Assembly: GCF_030532965.1 (NCBI RefSeq)
Contig: NZ_JAUNKC010000020.1
Span: 1-55,849, forward strand
Source of the DNA: Corynebacterium sp.
GTDB lineage: Bacteria > Actinomycetota > Actinomycetes > Mycobacteriales > Mycobacteriaceae
DNA length: 55,849 bases
Direction of reading: 5' to 3'
Below, one piece after another: positions 18,401 through 25,751 of the stretch. Every line of letters begins with the position of its first letter. Positions within the stretch are counted from its first letter, which is position 1. Made by a program: the position numbers and the translations under genes. The notes under the pieces were generated by a model. It saw only the letters and a list, made by a program, of their open reading frames with translations, did no database searches and was not told the DNA's origin.

Positions 18401-18947
18401 CTCGCCATTGCTCCACCAGACCACCCGGCGCGACGATGATCGCGCGCTCGCAATCGGATCTCAAAATGAGCTCTTTGATATACAACCCAGCCATGATGGT
18501 TTTACCCGCGCCGGGGTCGTCGGCAAGCAAAAAGCGCAACGGGACTCGGGGCAATAACTCTTCATATACTGCGCGGATTTGATGTGGTAACGGGTCAACG
18601 TCTGAACTATTGACCGCAGCTATTGGGTCATATAACGCCGCGTATTTAATACGCAATGCTTCGGCGGCTAGGCGGAAATCATCTGGATCTCCTGTAAACT
18701 TCGGCGCGGCCTCAGCATCTGTAACAACAGAAATTTGGGCCAAGTCACTGCCCGTCACCATGCGGGCGTCAGTCTTTCCTTCACCGTCTTTGAACACTAT
18801 TTCGGCAAGATCATCCGGCATTTCGATCACAGCGACCAGTTCCACGATCCCCTGCGAACTCACACCACGCAGCCGTTGCCCTGATTTCAAATCACTTATG
18901 CGCACTGGTTCGTCTCCTGGACGAGTGTGAAAATTGGCTTCCTGCAT
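15432..18947 (-). CDS. SNF2-family helicase with C-terminal DUF3883 domain (DrmD-like)
   Basis: 1171 residues, superfamily 2 helicase/translocase. Motif I DDPGAGKT is at 143-150, motif II DEAH at 243-246, and the C-lobe ends with RIEQRFGRIHRIGQ near 605-620, typical of SNF2 proteins. A long middle region with coiled-coil character (EVERRAVEAVL... and preceding helices) leads to a DUF3883 domain near 1060-1150 (NPGFDIRSTT...LYIEVKGR), a restriction-endonuclease-like fold whose D...E-V-K residues are visible. Helicases of this type act in DISARM (DrmD) and related systems, where they detect or move along invading DNA. It is first in the minus-strand operon, upstream of the methylase and the HEPN-DUF499 gene. 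No good ribosome binding site precedes the ATG. Confidence 0.88.
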   Translation of the reverse strand: MQEANFHTRPGDEPVRISDLKSGQRLRGVSSQGIVELVAVIEMPDDLAEIVFKDGEGKTDARMVTGSDLAQISVVTDAEAAPKFTGDPDDFRLAAEALRIKYAALYDPIAAVNSSDVDPLPHQIRAVYEELLPRVPLRFLLADDPGAGKTIMAGLYIKELILRSDCERAIIVAPGGLVEQWRDELAQKFDVRFEIFNPQFAQEQMSNPFVDQPFLIVRMDQLSRNEELLTQLRAVTWDIAIVDEAHRMSARYSTWSGDVEQTKRFKLGQLLSETAHHFLLMTATPHAGKEEDFQLFMSLLDRDRFEGQFRDGVHRTDTKGLMRRMVKEELLTFEGKPLFPERRAYTVSYELSPGERKLYEEVSDYVRTEMGRADQIIQSGDGRRGNNVGFALTVLQRRLASSPEAILRSLERRSEKLTEQLKQLRQTGGKPVVYSVDRAFDADIPLFDISIEEQVQLEFAIEDLVGSSTAAKTIPELEYEITVLGNLIRLARQVRSTDEDKKWVELRTILDEQLLAKNDGDSRKIIVFTEHRDTLNYLEQKIRTQFGRAEAVLTIDGTTSRDERLRVREKFTHDPEAVVLLATDAAGEGLNLQRAHLMVNYDLPWNPNRIEQRFGRIHRIGQREVCHLWNLVAEDTREGAVFSRLLSKIDNMNRAYNGNLFNVLGEDGAFENRSLRDLLIEAIRYGDKPQTKEKLDHIIDASVSMGLEDIMTERALHKDMFDPLCLDEVRKRMENARERKLQPGFISAFFIPAFKRLGGAIHKREQGRYEITRVPAQVKQAVHNTPGLTPITDRYERVTFDTKFIEHPSRIDATLIAPGHALLHAVIEQTIAGLPDVLREGTVFVDRSDKQLSEPVLLYTLEQCITAGAKEDVVSHHFDYVQLTESGEITNTSAPVYLNYEPPTEQEYTKITEILNQPWLKTNHDSDVRGWSFQYGMQPRLAEVKFRRDIDIERTRTQVLERLNAEINHWDEQYNRLYALEQQGTTGRLRAETAKSRVLELEQRLTNRMAELDESAKLVPKRVEIRGVALVIPSAMLETSPTRNTKEVERRAVEAVLNAERKLGRNPEEMQHNNPGFDIRSTTPTQSNLYIEVKGRIAGADSFTITANEVAFAQTQGDHHILALVKVHPDGPQYDQVRYITHAFDHIESAITTHAYTEKWDAYWDMGTPPQ

Positions 18948-19304
18948 AGCATTTTCAAATACCTTAAGAGTGATAAATGGGAAAGTGCAGTTACTGCGGT
19001 TTTAGATTGCGTGTGCACCGCCGAAGCTCCCCATAAACCGTTATTGCACACAATAGAATACCGTAGCATTTAGCCGAATTTTAGGTTTTGGTAGCAGATG
19101 GTTACTTAAAATGCCTGCGGACACCACCCCATTACACAGGCCAGAGAAGCAATCCTGTGATGATGCTTTTATGACCTCCTATCCGGTTATTCCATGAAGT
19201 AGATCTGTAAAAACAAAGCTTTACAGTTATAAGTGAAACCCCTACGATGGTGATACATGCCTCTATGGGCTGGCAAAGGAATCAAAAATGGGGTGCATAA
19301 CAAC
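18948..19304. other. divergent intergenic region between the helicase and the HTH gene
   Basis: An AT-rich gap that must hold the promoters of the defence operon (minus) and the HTH gene (plus). Apart from the inverted repeat at 19205-19226 I see no RNA gene, repeat or convincing protein frame. Confidence 0.5.
19205..19226 (+). promoter_or_regulatory. candidate operator upstream of the HTH gene
   Basis: A perfect 7-bp inverted repeat, CTGTAAA and TTTACAG, separated by eight bases, about 80-100 bases before the HTH gene. Its spacing suits a dimeric repressor, possibly autoregulation by the HTH protein. Inferred only. Confidence 0.3.
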
Positions 19305-19724
19305 ATGTCAATTACAGTTCACAACACTTGCTCCATACTGCTAGACGAAGACGAACAAAAGTCAATCGCTACGTTTATGGAAAAACTAAATGGCGATAGT
19401 TCATCAAAGGATGTCCGCGCAAGTAGCATCCCCCAAGAAGTTACAGCCTTGCTTTTAGACATCCGAGATGCTCTTGCACAAGGTGAAACCATCTCTATTT
19501 CCGCAATGCCTACGGAAGTGACAACCACGGCAGCCGCTTCCATGCTGAATGTTTCACGCCCTACGGTGATGAAGTTGATCCGCAGCGGCCGTTTGACTGC
19601 CCGAAAGGTGGGAAGCCACCATCGGCTTAACACCCACGAGGTATGTGCGCTTCGGGAGGAGATGAAGCACACAGAACGCGAAGCGATCTTTGAGCTGATC
19701 GACTTTGAGGAATCCTTAACGTAG
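19305..19724 (+). CDS. excisionase/antitoxin-type HTH protein without a visible partner toxin
   Basis: 139 residues from the ATG at 19305 (an in-frame ATG at 19257 would add 16). Residues about 70-125 form an excisionase-type winged HTH: TTTAAASMLNVSRPTVMKLIRSGRL...KVGSHHRL. The N-terminal part (TCSILLDEDEQKSIATFMEKL) is that of actinobacterial antitoxins usually followed by a PIN-domain or related toxin. Here the next gene is a COG3044 ATPase 24 bases on, so no toxin is present. It may regulate the defence operon, the ATPase, or itself. The start is uncertain because neither ATG has a good Shine-Dalgarno. Confidence 0.7.
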   Translation: MSITVHNTCSILLDEDEQKSIATFMEKLNGDSSSKDVRASSIPQEVTALLLDIRDALAQGETISISAMPTEVTTTAAASMLNVSRPTVMKLIRSGRLTARKVGSHHRLNTHEVCALREEMKHTEREAIFELIDFEESLT

Positions 19725-19748
19725 AAATCCCTTGCTACATTGGGTGTC

Positions 19749-21401
19749 ATGTCTTCGCAGCTGAATCGTCTTCTTAACTCCTTAGATGGCAAGGGATATG
19801 GTGCGTATAAAAGCATCAAAGGTTCTTATGATCTTCGGGTGGGGCGGTTATCGATTGATCGGGTACAAAGCGACCCTTATGCACCGCCGTCGTTGATGCA
19901 GGTGGCTATTCCCCGTGCGGCGGCTGGGATTTCTGACGAGCTCATCAGCGATGATGCTGGCCGGATTGCGGTCGCGGATTTCCTTATGCGCAGGGCTGCG
20001 GATAGAGCGGTGGATTCGGCGGTGAGTGTGGGGCGACCGATCCAAGCAGTGATGGAACGAACGAATGTTGTGATAACAAAGTCCGAGCTGATTATTCGCT
20101 GCACTGTGGCGCTTCCGGCGGCGGGGCGTCGGATTAAAGGCCGGTCGGCGGCACGATTGTTGTGCCACACGCTTCCAGACGTTATCGGCTATTGCCTTGA
20201 TTTCGATACGGGCGAATTGGCGGCACATGTTGCGCTGGTAAGGGATCAGGAGTTCATTCGTGCGCAATTGGCCCGTCGGGGTTTGGTGGCTTTCGTGGGA
20301 AATGGTGCAATTTTGCCCCGGCGTTCCGGGGATAGTGACCTGCCGCTTAGCCTTGATGCGGTGCCGTTTGTTTCGCCGGAATCGTTGGCGGTATCGGTGA
20401 CCGTTCCAAGTGGCGCAACGATTACGGGAATGGGAATCCCCGCTGGAGTTACGGTGATTGTTGGCGGCGGATACCACGGGAAATCCACGTTGCTGCGTTC
20501 CATTGAGCACGGGATATATAACCACATCCGTGGCGATGGTCGGGAATGGGTGATTAGCAGGGCGGATGCAACCGCTGTGCGTGCCGAAGATGGCCGCGCG
20601 GTGACGGGCGTTGATATCTCGCCGTTTATTTCCAATGTGCCGTCCGGGGTGGATACCAGGTGGTTTTCCACCGCGAATGCGTCGGGCTCAACGTCGCAGG
20701 CGGCGAATGTGGTGGAAGCTGTGTCCGCGGGTGCCACCACGTTGCTGATTGATGAGGATACTTCGGCGACGAATTTCATGATCCGCGACGCGTTGATGCA
20801 AGAGCTGATTCCGGCCAGCGACGAGCCAATCACCCCGTTTGTGCAGCGCGTTCGCCCGTTGTTTACTACATTGGGCGTATCCACAATCGTGGTTGCTGGT
20901 GGTTCCGGGGCGTTCTTTGAAAAGGCCGACGTGGTGATCGCCATGAATTCCTATGTTCCCCGCGACGTCACGGACCAGGCGCATGCAATCGCGGGTGGTT
21001 TGGTGGAGACGCAGGTGGCGTCGAAAAGCGATTTCGCCGCGCTCCCCCGAATTCCGGCGCGCGGCGGGTTGCAGGCTGCTGATAAGCGCAAACCGGCGAA
21101 GGCGTTGGGGCGCACTGAGATTCGGTACGGCAAGGACACGATCGACCTTTCGGGCTTGATTCAGCTCATTGATGCCTCGCAAACCACGGGTATCGCCCAT
21201 GCGCTTGAGTGGGTGGCCGCGCGTACGGATGGAACTTTAAGTGTGACTGCCCTGGTAGATTCGCTTTTCGACGCCATTGCCGCCGATGGGCTTGCGGTTA
21301 TCGCCCCTCATAACGGGCATCCGGGGTTATTTGCTAAGCCCCGTCGGCAGGACGTTATCGCAGCTGTAAATAGGTATCGAGGATTGAAGCTCGTGCGCTG
21401 A
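19749..21401 (+). CDS. predicted ABC-class P-loop ATPase (COG3044)
   Basis: 550 residues, soluble. The central nucleotide-binding motif reads VTVIVGGGYHGKSTLLRSIE, the diagnostic Walker A variant (GGGYHGKST) of the ABC_ATPase family PF09818. A Walker B-like segment TTLLIDEDTSATNFMIRD follows about 90 residues later. The family has no membrane domain and no established function. The N-terminal portion includes YGAYKSIKG and repeated Arg/Asp motifs conserved in the family. The ATG at 19749 is preferred over a TTG nine bases earlier. It follows the HTH gene closely and may be co-transcribed. Base composition resembles the backbone, unlike the defence genes. Confidence 0.85.
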   Translation: MSSQLNRLLNSLDGKGYGAYKSIKGSYDLRVGRLSIDRVQSDPYAPPSLMQVAIPRAAAGISDELISDDAGRIAVADFLMRRAADRAVDSAVSVGRPIQAVMERTNVVITKSELIIRCTVALPAAGRRIKGRSAARLLCHTLPDVIGYCLDFDTGELAAHVALVRDQEFIRAQLARRGLVAFVGNGAILPRRSGDSDLPLSLDAVPFVSPESLAVSVTVPSGATITGMGIPAGVTVIVGGGYHGKSTLLRSIEHGIYNHIRGDGREWVISRADATAVRAEDGRAVTGVDISPFISNVPSGVDTRWFSTANASGSTSQAANVVEAVSAGATTLLIDEDTSATNFMIRDALMQELIPASDEPITPFVQRVRPLFTTLGVSTIVVAGGSGAFFEKADVVIAMNSYVPRDVTDQAHAIAGGLVETQVASKSDFAALPRIPARGGLQAADKRKPAKALGRTEIRYGKDTIDLSGLIQLIDASQTTGIAHALEWVAARTDGTLSVTALVDSLFDAIAADGLAVIAPHNGHPGLFAKPRRQDVIAAVNRYRGLKLVR

Positions 21402-21456
21402 AAATAACCTGTTATTTACGCCTGTAATAGCTTTAATTTTTGTTAAAGTCTTGGGT

Positions 21457-22017
21457 ATGCAGCCAGCTTTCCGGCGGGAAAATCCCGTCGCCGCCCGTTC
21501 CCGCGCGGCCCTTATCGCCGCAGCCGATACATTGTTAAGCCACTCGCCCGCCGCCGAGATTTCGGTTACGACCGTTGTGAGTACCGCTGGCATGAGTCGC
21601 CCCACGTTCTATCAGCATTTCACCGATTTAGGGTCTTTATTCGCTGCCGCAGGCAGCGCCAGGTTAGCTCAGGTTTTTGCCGCGATCTCCGGTGATTCCG
21701 GCGACCAGATTGCTGAGTTGATCGCAGCTGTTGAGAGCGATGCTCAGTTCTATTGGCATATTTACGATGGCCCCAGTGGGATGGAATTTCACGCCCATGC
21801 AGTAAAACTCACCGCCGGTTGGTTGTACAGCCGGTCGGGTGCTGTCGAATACGACGATAACCTGTGGGATTTTCTTGCCGCGGGTGTCGTATGGACGTTA
21901 ACGAAACATGTGGCAGCTGTTGCTAATAATCCGCAGGCTCACATAGTAAGCCCCGCTGATGATCTTAACCGGATTCTTGACAGCGTTTCAGCATTTCCCG
22001 CCCACAACGTTTCCTAG
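21457..22017 (+). CDS. TetR-family transcriptional regulator
   Basis: 186 residues. The N-terminal TetR HTH spans about 12-58, ending in the hallmark SVTTVVSTAGMSRPTFYQHFTDLGSLF. The C-terminal helical ligand-binding domain is not assignable to a known effector. The ATG at 21457 follows a TTG six bases upstream; neither has a strong Shine-Dalgarno. A short palindrome (AATAACCTGTTATT, about 50 bases upstream) could be its own operator. The nearest candidate targets are the ATPase before it and the secreted-protein genes converging from the right. Regulon unknown. Confidence 0.88.
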   Translation: MQPAFRRENPVAARSRAALIAAADTLLSHSPAAEISVTTVVSTAGMSRPTFYQHFTDLGSLFAAAGSARLAQVFAAISGDSGDQIAELIAAVESDAQFYWHIYDGPSGMEFHAHAVKLTAGWLYSRSGAVEYDDNLWDFLAAGVVWTLTKHVAAVANNPQAHIVSPADDLNRILDSVSAFPAHNVS

Positions 22018-22058
22018 AAGTTTTACAAAAGGAAAAAGTTTTACATCTGTTAAATTAG

Positions 22059-22098
22059 CATGCTGGCCCGCTCAGGGGTGCTCAGGCAGGCCAGCATG
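22059..22098. terminator. convergent hairpin between tetR and the secreted-protein genes
   Basis: A perfect 10-bp stem (CATGCTGGCC/GGCCAGCATG) with a 20-base loop, in the 117-bp gap between converging genes. No T-run. Confidence 0.55.
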
Positions 22099-22134
22099 TG
22101 ACGTGCGGCGGTGGTGCGTCGAAAAGCCCAAAAC

Positions 22135-22659
22135 TTATGGACGACGCGGCCAGTTTTTACACACCTGCGCATCGCGGGCAGGAGCAGTGAACGTCTCGGT
22201 GTGGGTGGTACTAAACCACTGCACGGAGGAATTCTCCGGGAATATCGAACGAGTAATCGTCAGCGTCGCTTCGATTTCCCCAACACCAGTAAATATGTCA
22301 TATCCTGAGATATTTCGGCCAACCGAATGAACGGTCTTCGTGCCTTCCTGCCCGGTAGCTTTGTTCTTCCAATGAACCGTCGCCGTGTTGTATGGCAGGA
22401 TTTTATTGAGATCGAAATCGCCCGAACCGATCACCGGCGAATCATCGTCTTCGATGCTGAAGTACAGCGATTGCTCGAATGGCACATAGCCCTTGCCGCC
22501 GGGTGGCACACACTTAGTACCAGCTTCAAAATCGACTTCCCGTAACCCGATAAGCGGATACGGCATTAATACATCCCTAGCAATTGCCGCTGGTTGGCTG
22601 GCGAAAGCAAGGCCAACCGCCACCGCAACGGCTATTAGCTTACGTCCGAAAGACATGGT
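22135..22659 (-). CDS. small secreted protein, paralogue 1 of 3
   Basis: 174 residues with a Sec signal peptide (MSFGRKLIAVAVAVGLAFASQPAAIA-R). The mature part shares a framework with its two neighbours: V-x-WKN-x-(A/T)TG-x-EG near 95-105, (I/F)TGVGEIEAT-x-T-x-TRS near 120-140 and TTHTETFTAPA near the end, with two conserved cysteines. There is no sortase motif or lipobox, so it should be released or loosely attached. I do not recognise the family. The start is fixed by AGGAGG eight bases before the ATG, and the longer upstream frame is spurious. It lies 83 bases after paralogue 2. Confidence 0.8.
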   Translation of the reverse strand, partial: TMSFGRKLIAVAVAVGLAFASQPAAIARDVLMPYPLIGLREVDFEAGTKCVPPGGKGYVPFEQSLYFSIEDDDSPVIGSGDFDLNKILPYNTATVHWKNKATGQEGTKTVHSVGRNISGYDIFTGVGEIEATLTITRSIFPENSSVQWFSTTHTETFTAPARDAQVCKNWPRRP

Positions 22660-22742
22660 GTTCTCCTCCTTAACTCTGTTAAAAAATACGAAAACCAAAG
22701 CTGGCGCGACAAAACCGTCAAGCGGACGAATTAACGCCCCTT

Positions 22743-23297
22743 CTACAAACCGCACGCTGCGCGACTAGCAGCTGGCAATACGAACGTTTCGCTGTGCGTG
22801 CCCGACACAAACGGGACGGACGATCCTGGATGGAGTGTCGGAAGCAAGGAGCGCGTGAGCGTTACCGTCGTCTCAATCTCGCCGATACCGGTTTTGATAT
22901 GCCCAGACATCGCGCTACTTCCCAGGGTGCGGCCTGTAAACGTGCCCTCCTGACCTGTGGTTCTATTCTTCCACTTCACGGTATACGAGTTATGCGTTAG
23001 AAAATGTGAACTAGCCGCATCGATGACGTTTTCGTGGAACTCATCCTTATCGTAGATGTAATGCGAGATCGATTGATCGATCGGTCCTTGCGGGTTGTTT
23101 TTGTCCCAATTGCAGATGGTCCCCATAACGAATCTCATCGTGTGTTCACCGCCACGTGGGTAAAACATCCGCACATTCCGCTCTTCTTGAGCCATCATTT
23201 TGTTAGCCTCATCCGCCTGCGCAATCCCCACTGCTGAACCAGCAAACACAACGCTAGCGGTTAGCACAGCTGCCATTATTCTGCGCCCTATAGACAT
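22743..23297 (-). CDS. small secreted protein, paralogue 2 of 3
   Basis: 184 residues, signal peptide MSIGRRIMAAVLTASVVFAG...AQA. It carries the same framework (TVKWKNRTTGQEG, TGIGEIETTVTLTRSLLPTL, SGTHSETFVLPA) but has an extra acidic, Met-rich stretch after the signal peptide and a more divergent central region. Two cysteines are again placed early (ICNWDK) and at the very C-terminus, suggesting one disulphide. The start has AAGGAG nine bases upstream. It has its own upstream region of about 200 bases. Unknown function. Confidence 0.8.
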   Translation of the reverse strand: MSIGRRIMAAVLTASVVFAGSAVGIAQADEANKMMAQEERNVRMFYPRGGEHTMRFVMGTICNWDKNNPQGPIDQSISHYIYDKDEFHENVIDAASSHFLTHNSYTVKWKNRTTGQEGTFTGRTLGSSAMSGHIKTGIGEIETTVTLTRSLLPTLHPGSSVPFVSGTHSETFVLPAASRAACGL

Positions 23298-23403
23298 GAT
23301 GCTGTCTCCTTCCTGAAATTAACTTTTACTTATCGAAGTCCGTTACTTCATATTTTAATGCTGCCTCGCTGACCGGCACCGACAGCGTTAAAAACCATAA
23401 ACA

Positions 23404-23438
23404 AAAGTGGCCCACCCCTTACCGAAGCAGGCCACTTT
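23404..23438 (-). terminator. terminator after secreted paralogue 3
   Basis: A 9-bp stem (AAAGTGGCC/GGCCACTTT) with a 17-base loop, followed on the minus strand by TTTTGTTTATG. It ends the gene at 23501-24025 and separates it from paralogue 2. Confidence 0.75.
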
Positions 23439-23500
23439 ATGAACCCAAGGGAAATTCTGGCTGAATGTACAACAAACATTCCACCCAGCCATGACGACAA

Positions 23501-24025
23501 TTAACCCGGAGCTTTCTCACACGCCACTGGATCAATAGCAGGCGCGGTGATGTTCTCCGTATGTGTTGCCGAGAACAATGGGAAAGAGGAGCTCGGGTTG
23601 AGGGTTGGGAATAGCGAACGAGTCACCGTGTAGGTTGCCTCAATCTCACCCACGCCAGTGTCGATGTCCCCGATCGCAATTTCCTTACCGATCGAACGAA
23701 CAGTCTGCGAACCTTCCTTACCAGTAGTCTTGTTCTTCCAGTTCACTGTTGCTGAGTTGAATGGCAAGAAGTTACCGATATAGAAGATAATCTTGCCGTT
23801 GTTGTTCATGTCCTTGTCGTATGCACTGACGAAGAAGCGCTGTTGAACCGGACTGTTTCCCTTTCCGCCTGGCCAGTGGCAAACCGCGCCACCATGGAAA
23901 TCAACAGTATGTACGCCACCGAGTGGGAACGGCATCTTGACATCCCTAGCCATTGCCGCTGGCTGACCTGCGATTGCAATTCCAGCTGCCATCGCGATTG
24001 CTGCGATCTTACGACCCAAAGCCAT
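23501..24025 (-). CDS. small secreted protein, paralogue 3 of 3
   Basis: 174 residues, the same length as paralogue 1 and closest to it: signal peptide MALGRKIAAIAMAAGIAIAG...MA-R, then DVKMPFPLGG, VNWKNKTTGKEG, TGVGEIEATYTVTRSLFPTL and SATHTENITAPA. Two cysteines are conserved. AAAGGA lies eight bases before the ATG, and a terminator follows, so this copy is transcribed alone. With the other two it makes a tandem family of extracellular proteins that I cannot assign. Confidence 0.82.
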   Translation of the reverse strand: MALGRKIAAIAMAAGIAIAGQPAAMARDVKMPFPLGGVHTVDFHGGAVCHWPGGKGNSPVQQRFFVSAYDKDMNNNGKIIFYIGNFLPFNSATVNWKNKTTGKEGSQTVRSIGKEIAIGDIDTGVGEIEATYTVTRSLFPTLNPSSSFPLFSATHTENITAPAIDPVACEKAPG

Positions 24026-24174
24026 AGCAATATCCTTTCTTTGAGATTGCCTTTTCCTTTAATAAATCGCCAGAACCCAGCCTTGTGTTACTTCGCACTG
24101 CGTACAGCCGCATCGTCACTGACGGTTGTTGGTATCTCCGCCCGCTTTTCGACGCCCACCGAAACCAGTTACCT

Positions 24175-24441
24175 TTATTCAGGTCGGGTGGAAGCTTCTG
24201 TCAGATGACCTGTAAGTCCGTGTTTAATGGCGAGGCGTTTCGTAATCGCGCGGCTGATGATATTTGCAACCGTTATCACCAGCGCAATCAGCCCCATCGC
24301 CATAGCTCCCATCAGCGCGAAGGCATATCCGAAGTTCATGCCATTTTCACCAGAATCGATGGCCCGCAGAACCAAAGCAAGCACAACCAACCCAAGTGTT
24401 AAACCCCAGCTGACCAGCGTGGCTATAGTGATAGGCTTCAT
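24175..24441 (-). CDS. small two-helix membrane protein
   Basis: 88 residues starting at the ATG 24439-24441, with AAAGGGG about nine bases upstream. Two hydrophobic helices, ATLVSWGLTLGLVVLALVL and YAFALMGAMAMGLIALVITVANII, are joined by a short polar loop (RAIDSGENG), with a basic tail. No family recognised. Longer upstream frames add residues of no consistent character. It lies 149 bases upstream of secreted paralogue 3 in the same orientation and may share its transcript. Confidence 0.6.
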   Translation of the reverse strand: MKPITIATLVSWGLTLGLVVLALVLRAIDSGENGMNFGYAFALMGAMAMGLIALVITVANIISRAITKRLAIKHGLTGHLTEASTRPE

Positions 24442-24661
24442 TTCCTGGCCCCTTTCGCGATAAAAATTTTTGTCCGTCGTGCCACGAAGCTCCATAAAGC
24501 ACCAGTTTGTTTTGCCAAACATGGTTGCGCTTTTCATCGTAACCCGAATCGCGCAAGTGGTTAGCCGCCACGGTCGACTGCAACTGTCCACGAAACATCA
24601 ACCAGACACACTTTTTGTCCCTTAAATCCCAACCCCCTGCCAAAAACCACAACCAGAAGAG

Positions 24662-25015
24662 CTAGTTTAGCTGTAGCCAGTCTGCTACAGACTTTTCAAG
24701 TTCTGCAATTAAGGCGTCGAGATGTTCTTCCAATATCTCCCAAACAATTTCCATATCCACCTCACCGTAACCATGGGAGATGATGTTGCGTAGACCAATG
24801 AGCTTATTCCAACTACCTGAATGTACTCGTTAGAAATAGTCGGGGAAATTTCGACGGATTTTCGACAGATTCTCGCCCATTTCCTGGAGCCGCATGCATA
24901 CTGCGTCTTGAATAATTGGAGCAGCCAAAAATTTATCCAATGTAGCTGGTTTGTATGACGATGCTCGACGTCCCGCGTCTATCGTCATCATTAGATAAGG
25001 GGTAACGGACTTCAC
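24662..25015 (-). pseudogene. hepT: HepT-like HEPN toxin with an in-frame TAA
   Basis: A 117-codon HepT/DUF86 frame interrupted only by TAA at 24830-24832 (codon 62). Before it: DKFLAAPIIQDAVCMRLQEMGENLSKI, the family's QDAV...R-x-x-x-x-GE segment. After it, in the same frame: WNKLIGLRNIISHGYGEVD, which carries the catalytic R-x4-H-x-Y signature (RNIISHGY). The start overlaps the MntA gene stop by four bases, the usual order antitoxin-toxin. The truncated 61-residue product lacks the active motif, so the toxin should be dead unless the stop is read through. HepT toxins cleave RNA/tRNA and are silenced by AMPylation from MntA. Confidence 0.85.
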
Positions 25016-25317
25016 AGTGGCAGTTCCACAAGTTCGGGCTCAATATAGGGGCGAAAAACTTCTTTAATAGAAGTAAGGACGTCAAAACGCCTACCGGTGG
25101 CTACCTCTAACTCCTCAGAGAGAAGCAAAAGTTTGCCATAATCCACCTTTCCATCTAATTCAACGAGCAAATCAATGTCACTATTTGGCCCAAGCTCACC
25201 GCGCGCAGCGCTACCAAACAGCTGTGCCCGCACCACACCAAATCTGCGCAAAATAGCTAAAACGATCTGCTCTTTGGGCAGGTCATAGTTTTGCGTTGAG
25301 GTTGATGGAGTGATCAT
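25012..25317 (-). CDS. mntA: MntA-like minimal nucleotidyltransferase antitoxin
   Basis: 101 residues. The nucleotidyltransferase signature G-S-x10-D-x-D appears as FGSAARGELGPNSDIDLLVE (about residues 34-53), with the rest of the minimal MNT fold, including GRRFDVLT. In MntA/HepT pairs this enzyme adds AMP groups to a tyrosine of HepT and so neutralises it. It is intact although its toxin carries a stop codon. ATG start; no clear Shine-Dalgarno, and the gene may be leaderless. It lies between tRNA-Lys and the secreted-protein group. Confidence 0.88.
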   Translation of the reverse strand: MITPSTSTQNYDLPKEQIVLAILRRFGVVRAQLFGSAARGELGPNSDIDLLVELDGKVDYGKLLLLSEELEVATGRRFDVLTSIKEVFRPYIEPELVELPL

Positions 25318-25441
25318 ATGTTCGCATTATACCGCGCGAAAAACCGCAGGTGAATGACTAGATTAATGGCTCGCCCCGATGCACCTCTTCACCCCATCTT
25401 TTCCCAACGATCACGAGGTGAAGCTACACCAACACACCCAA

Positions 25442-25477
25442 AACCCTCATCACGAAAAAATCTCCATGATGAGGGTT
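25442..25477 (-). terminator. terminator after tRNA-Lys
   Basis: An 11-bp perfect stem (AACCCTCATCA/TGATGAGGGTT) with a 14-base loop, followed by TTTTGGG on the minus strand, 16 bases after the tRNA CCA end. Confidence 0.75.
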
Positions 25478-25492
25478 CGAGTAAAACACTAA

Positions 25493-25568
25493 TGGTGGGC
25501 CCTCCGGGGCTCGAACCCGGGACCTGCGGATTAAAAGTCCGTAGCTCTACCAGCTGAGCTAAAGGCCC
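25493..25568 (-). tRNA. tRNA-Lys (TTT), CCA encoded
   Basis: Cloverleaf with acceptor GGGCCTT/AGGGCCC, D-arm GCTC/GAGC, anticodon loop CTTTTAA (TTT), T-loop TTCGAGC and discriminator A followed by an encoded CCA, unlike the other four tRNAs here. Confidence 0.95.
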
Positions 25569-25688
25569 ATGGTTGAAATGAATGCAACCAACAGAGAGCT
25601 ATTTTAGCGGTTTCTACGGAAGTTTGGAAATCGCAGTTTTACCTGCCCCGATACGTAACGTGGGCGGGTGCGTGGGGCGTCGAAAAGC

Positions 25689-25744
25689 AAAAGGCGTGGG
25701 ACGCCGCGCTGCCGAAACTGACGACGCGACGCCTGACGCCTTTT
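25689..25744 (-). terminator. terminator after ulaA-like gene
   Basis: Arms AAAAGGCGT and ACGCCTTTT (9 bp) around a 38-base loop that can itself pair (GACGCC with GGCGTC). T-rich on both sides. It starts just after the ulaA stop and abuts a copy of the 12-mer GCGTCGAAAAGC at 25677-25688. Confidence 0.7.
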
Positions 25745-25751
25745 ATCTCAT

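Noticed and set aside
9148..18947. A complete BREX or classical DISARM system
   Set aside because: No BrxL, BrxC, PglZ, DrmA, DrmB or DrmC homologues are present; only the helicase and methylase types are shared.
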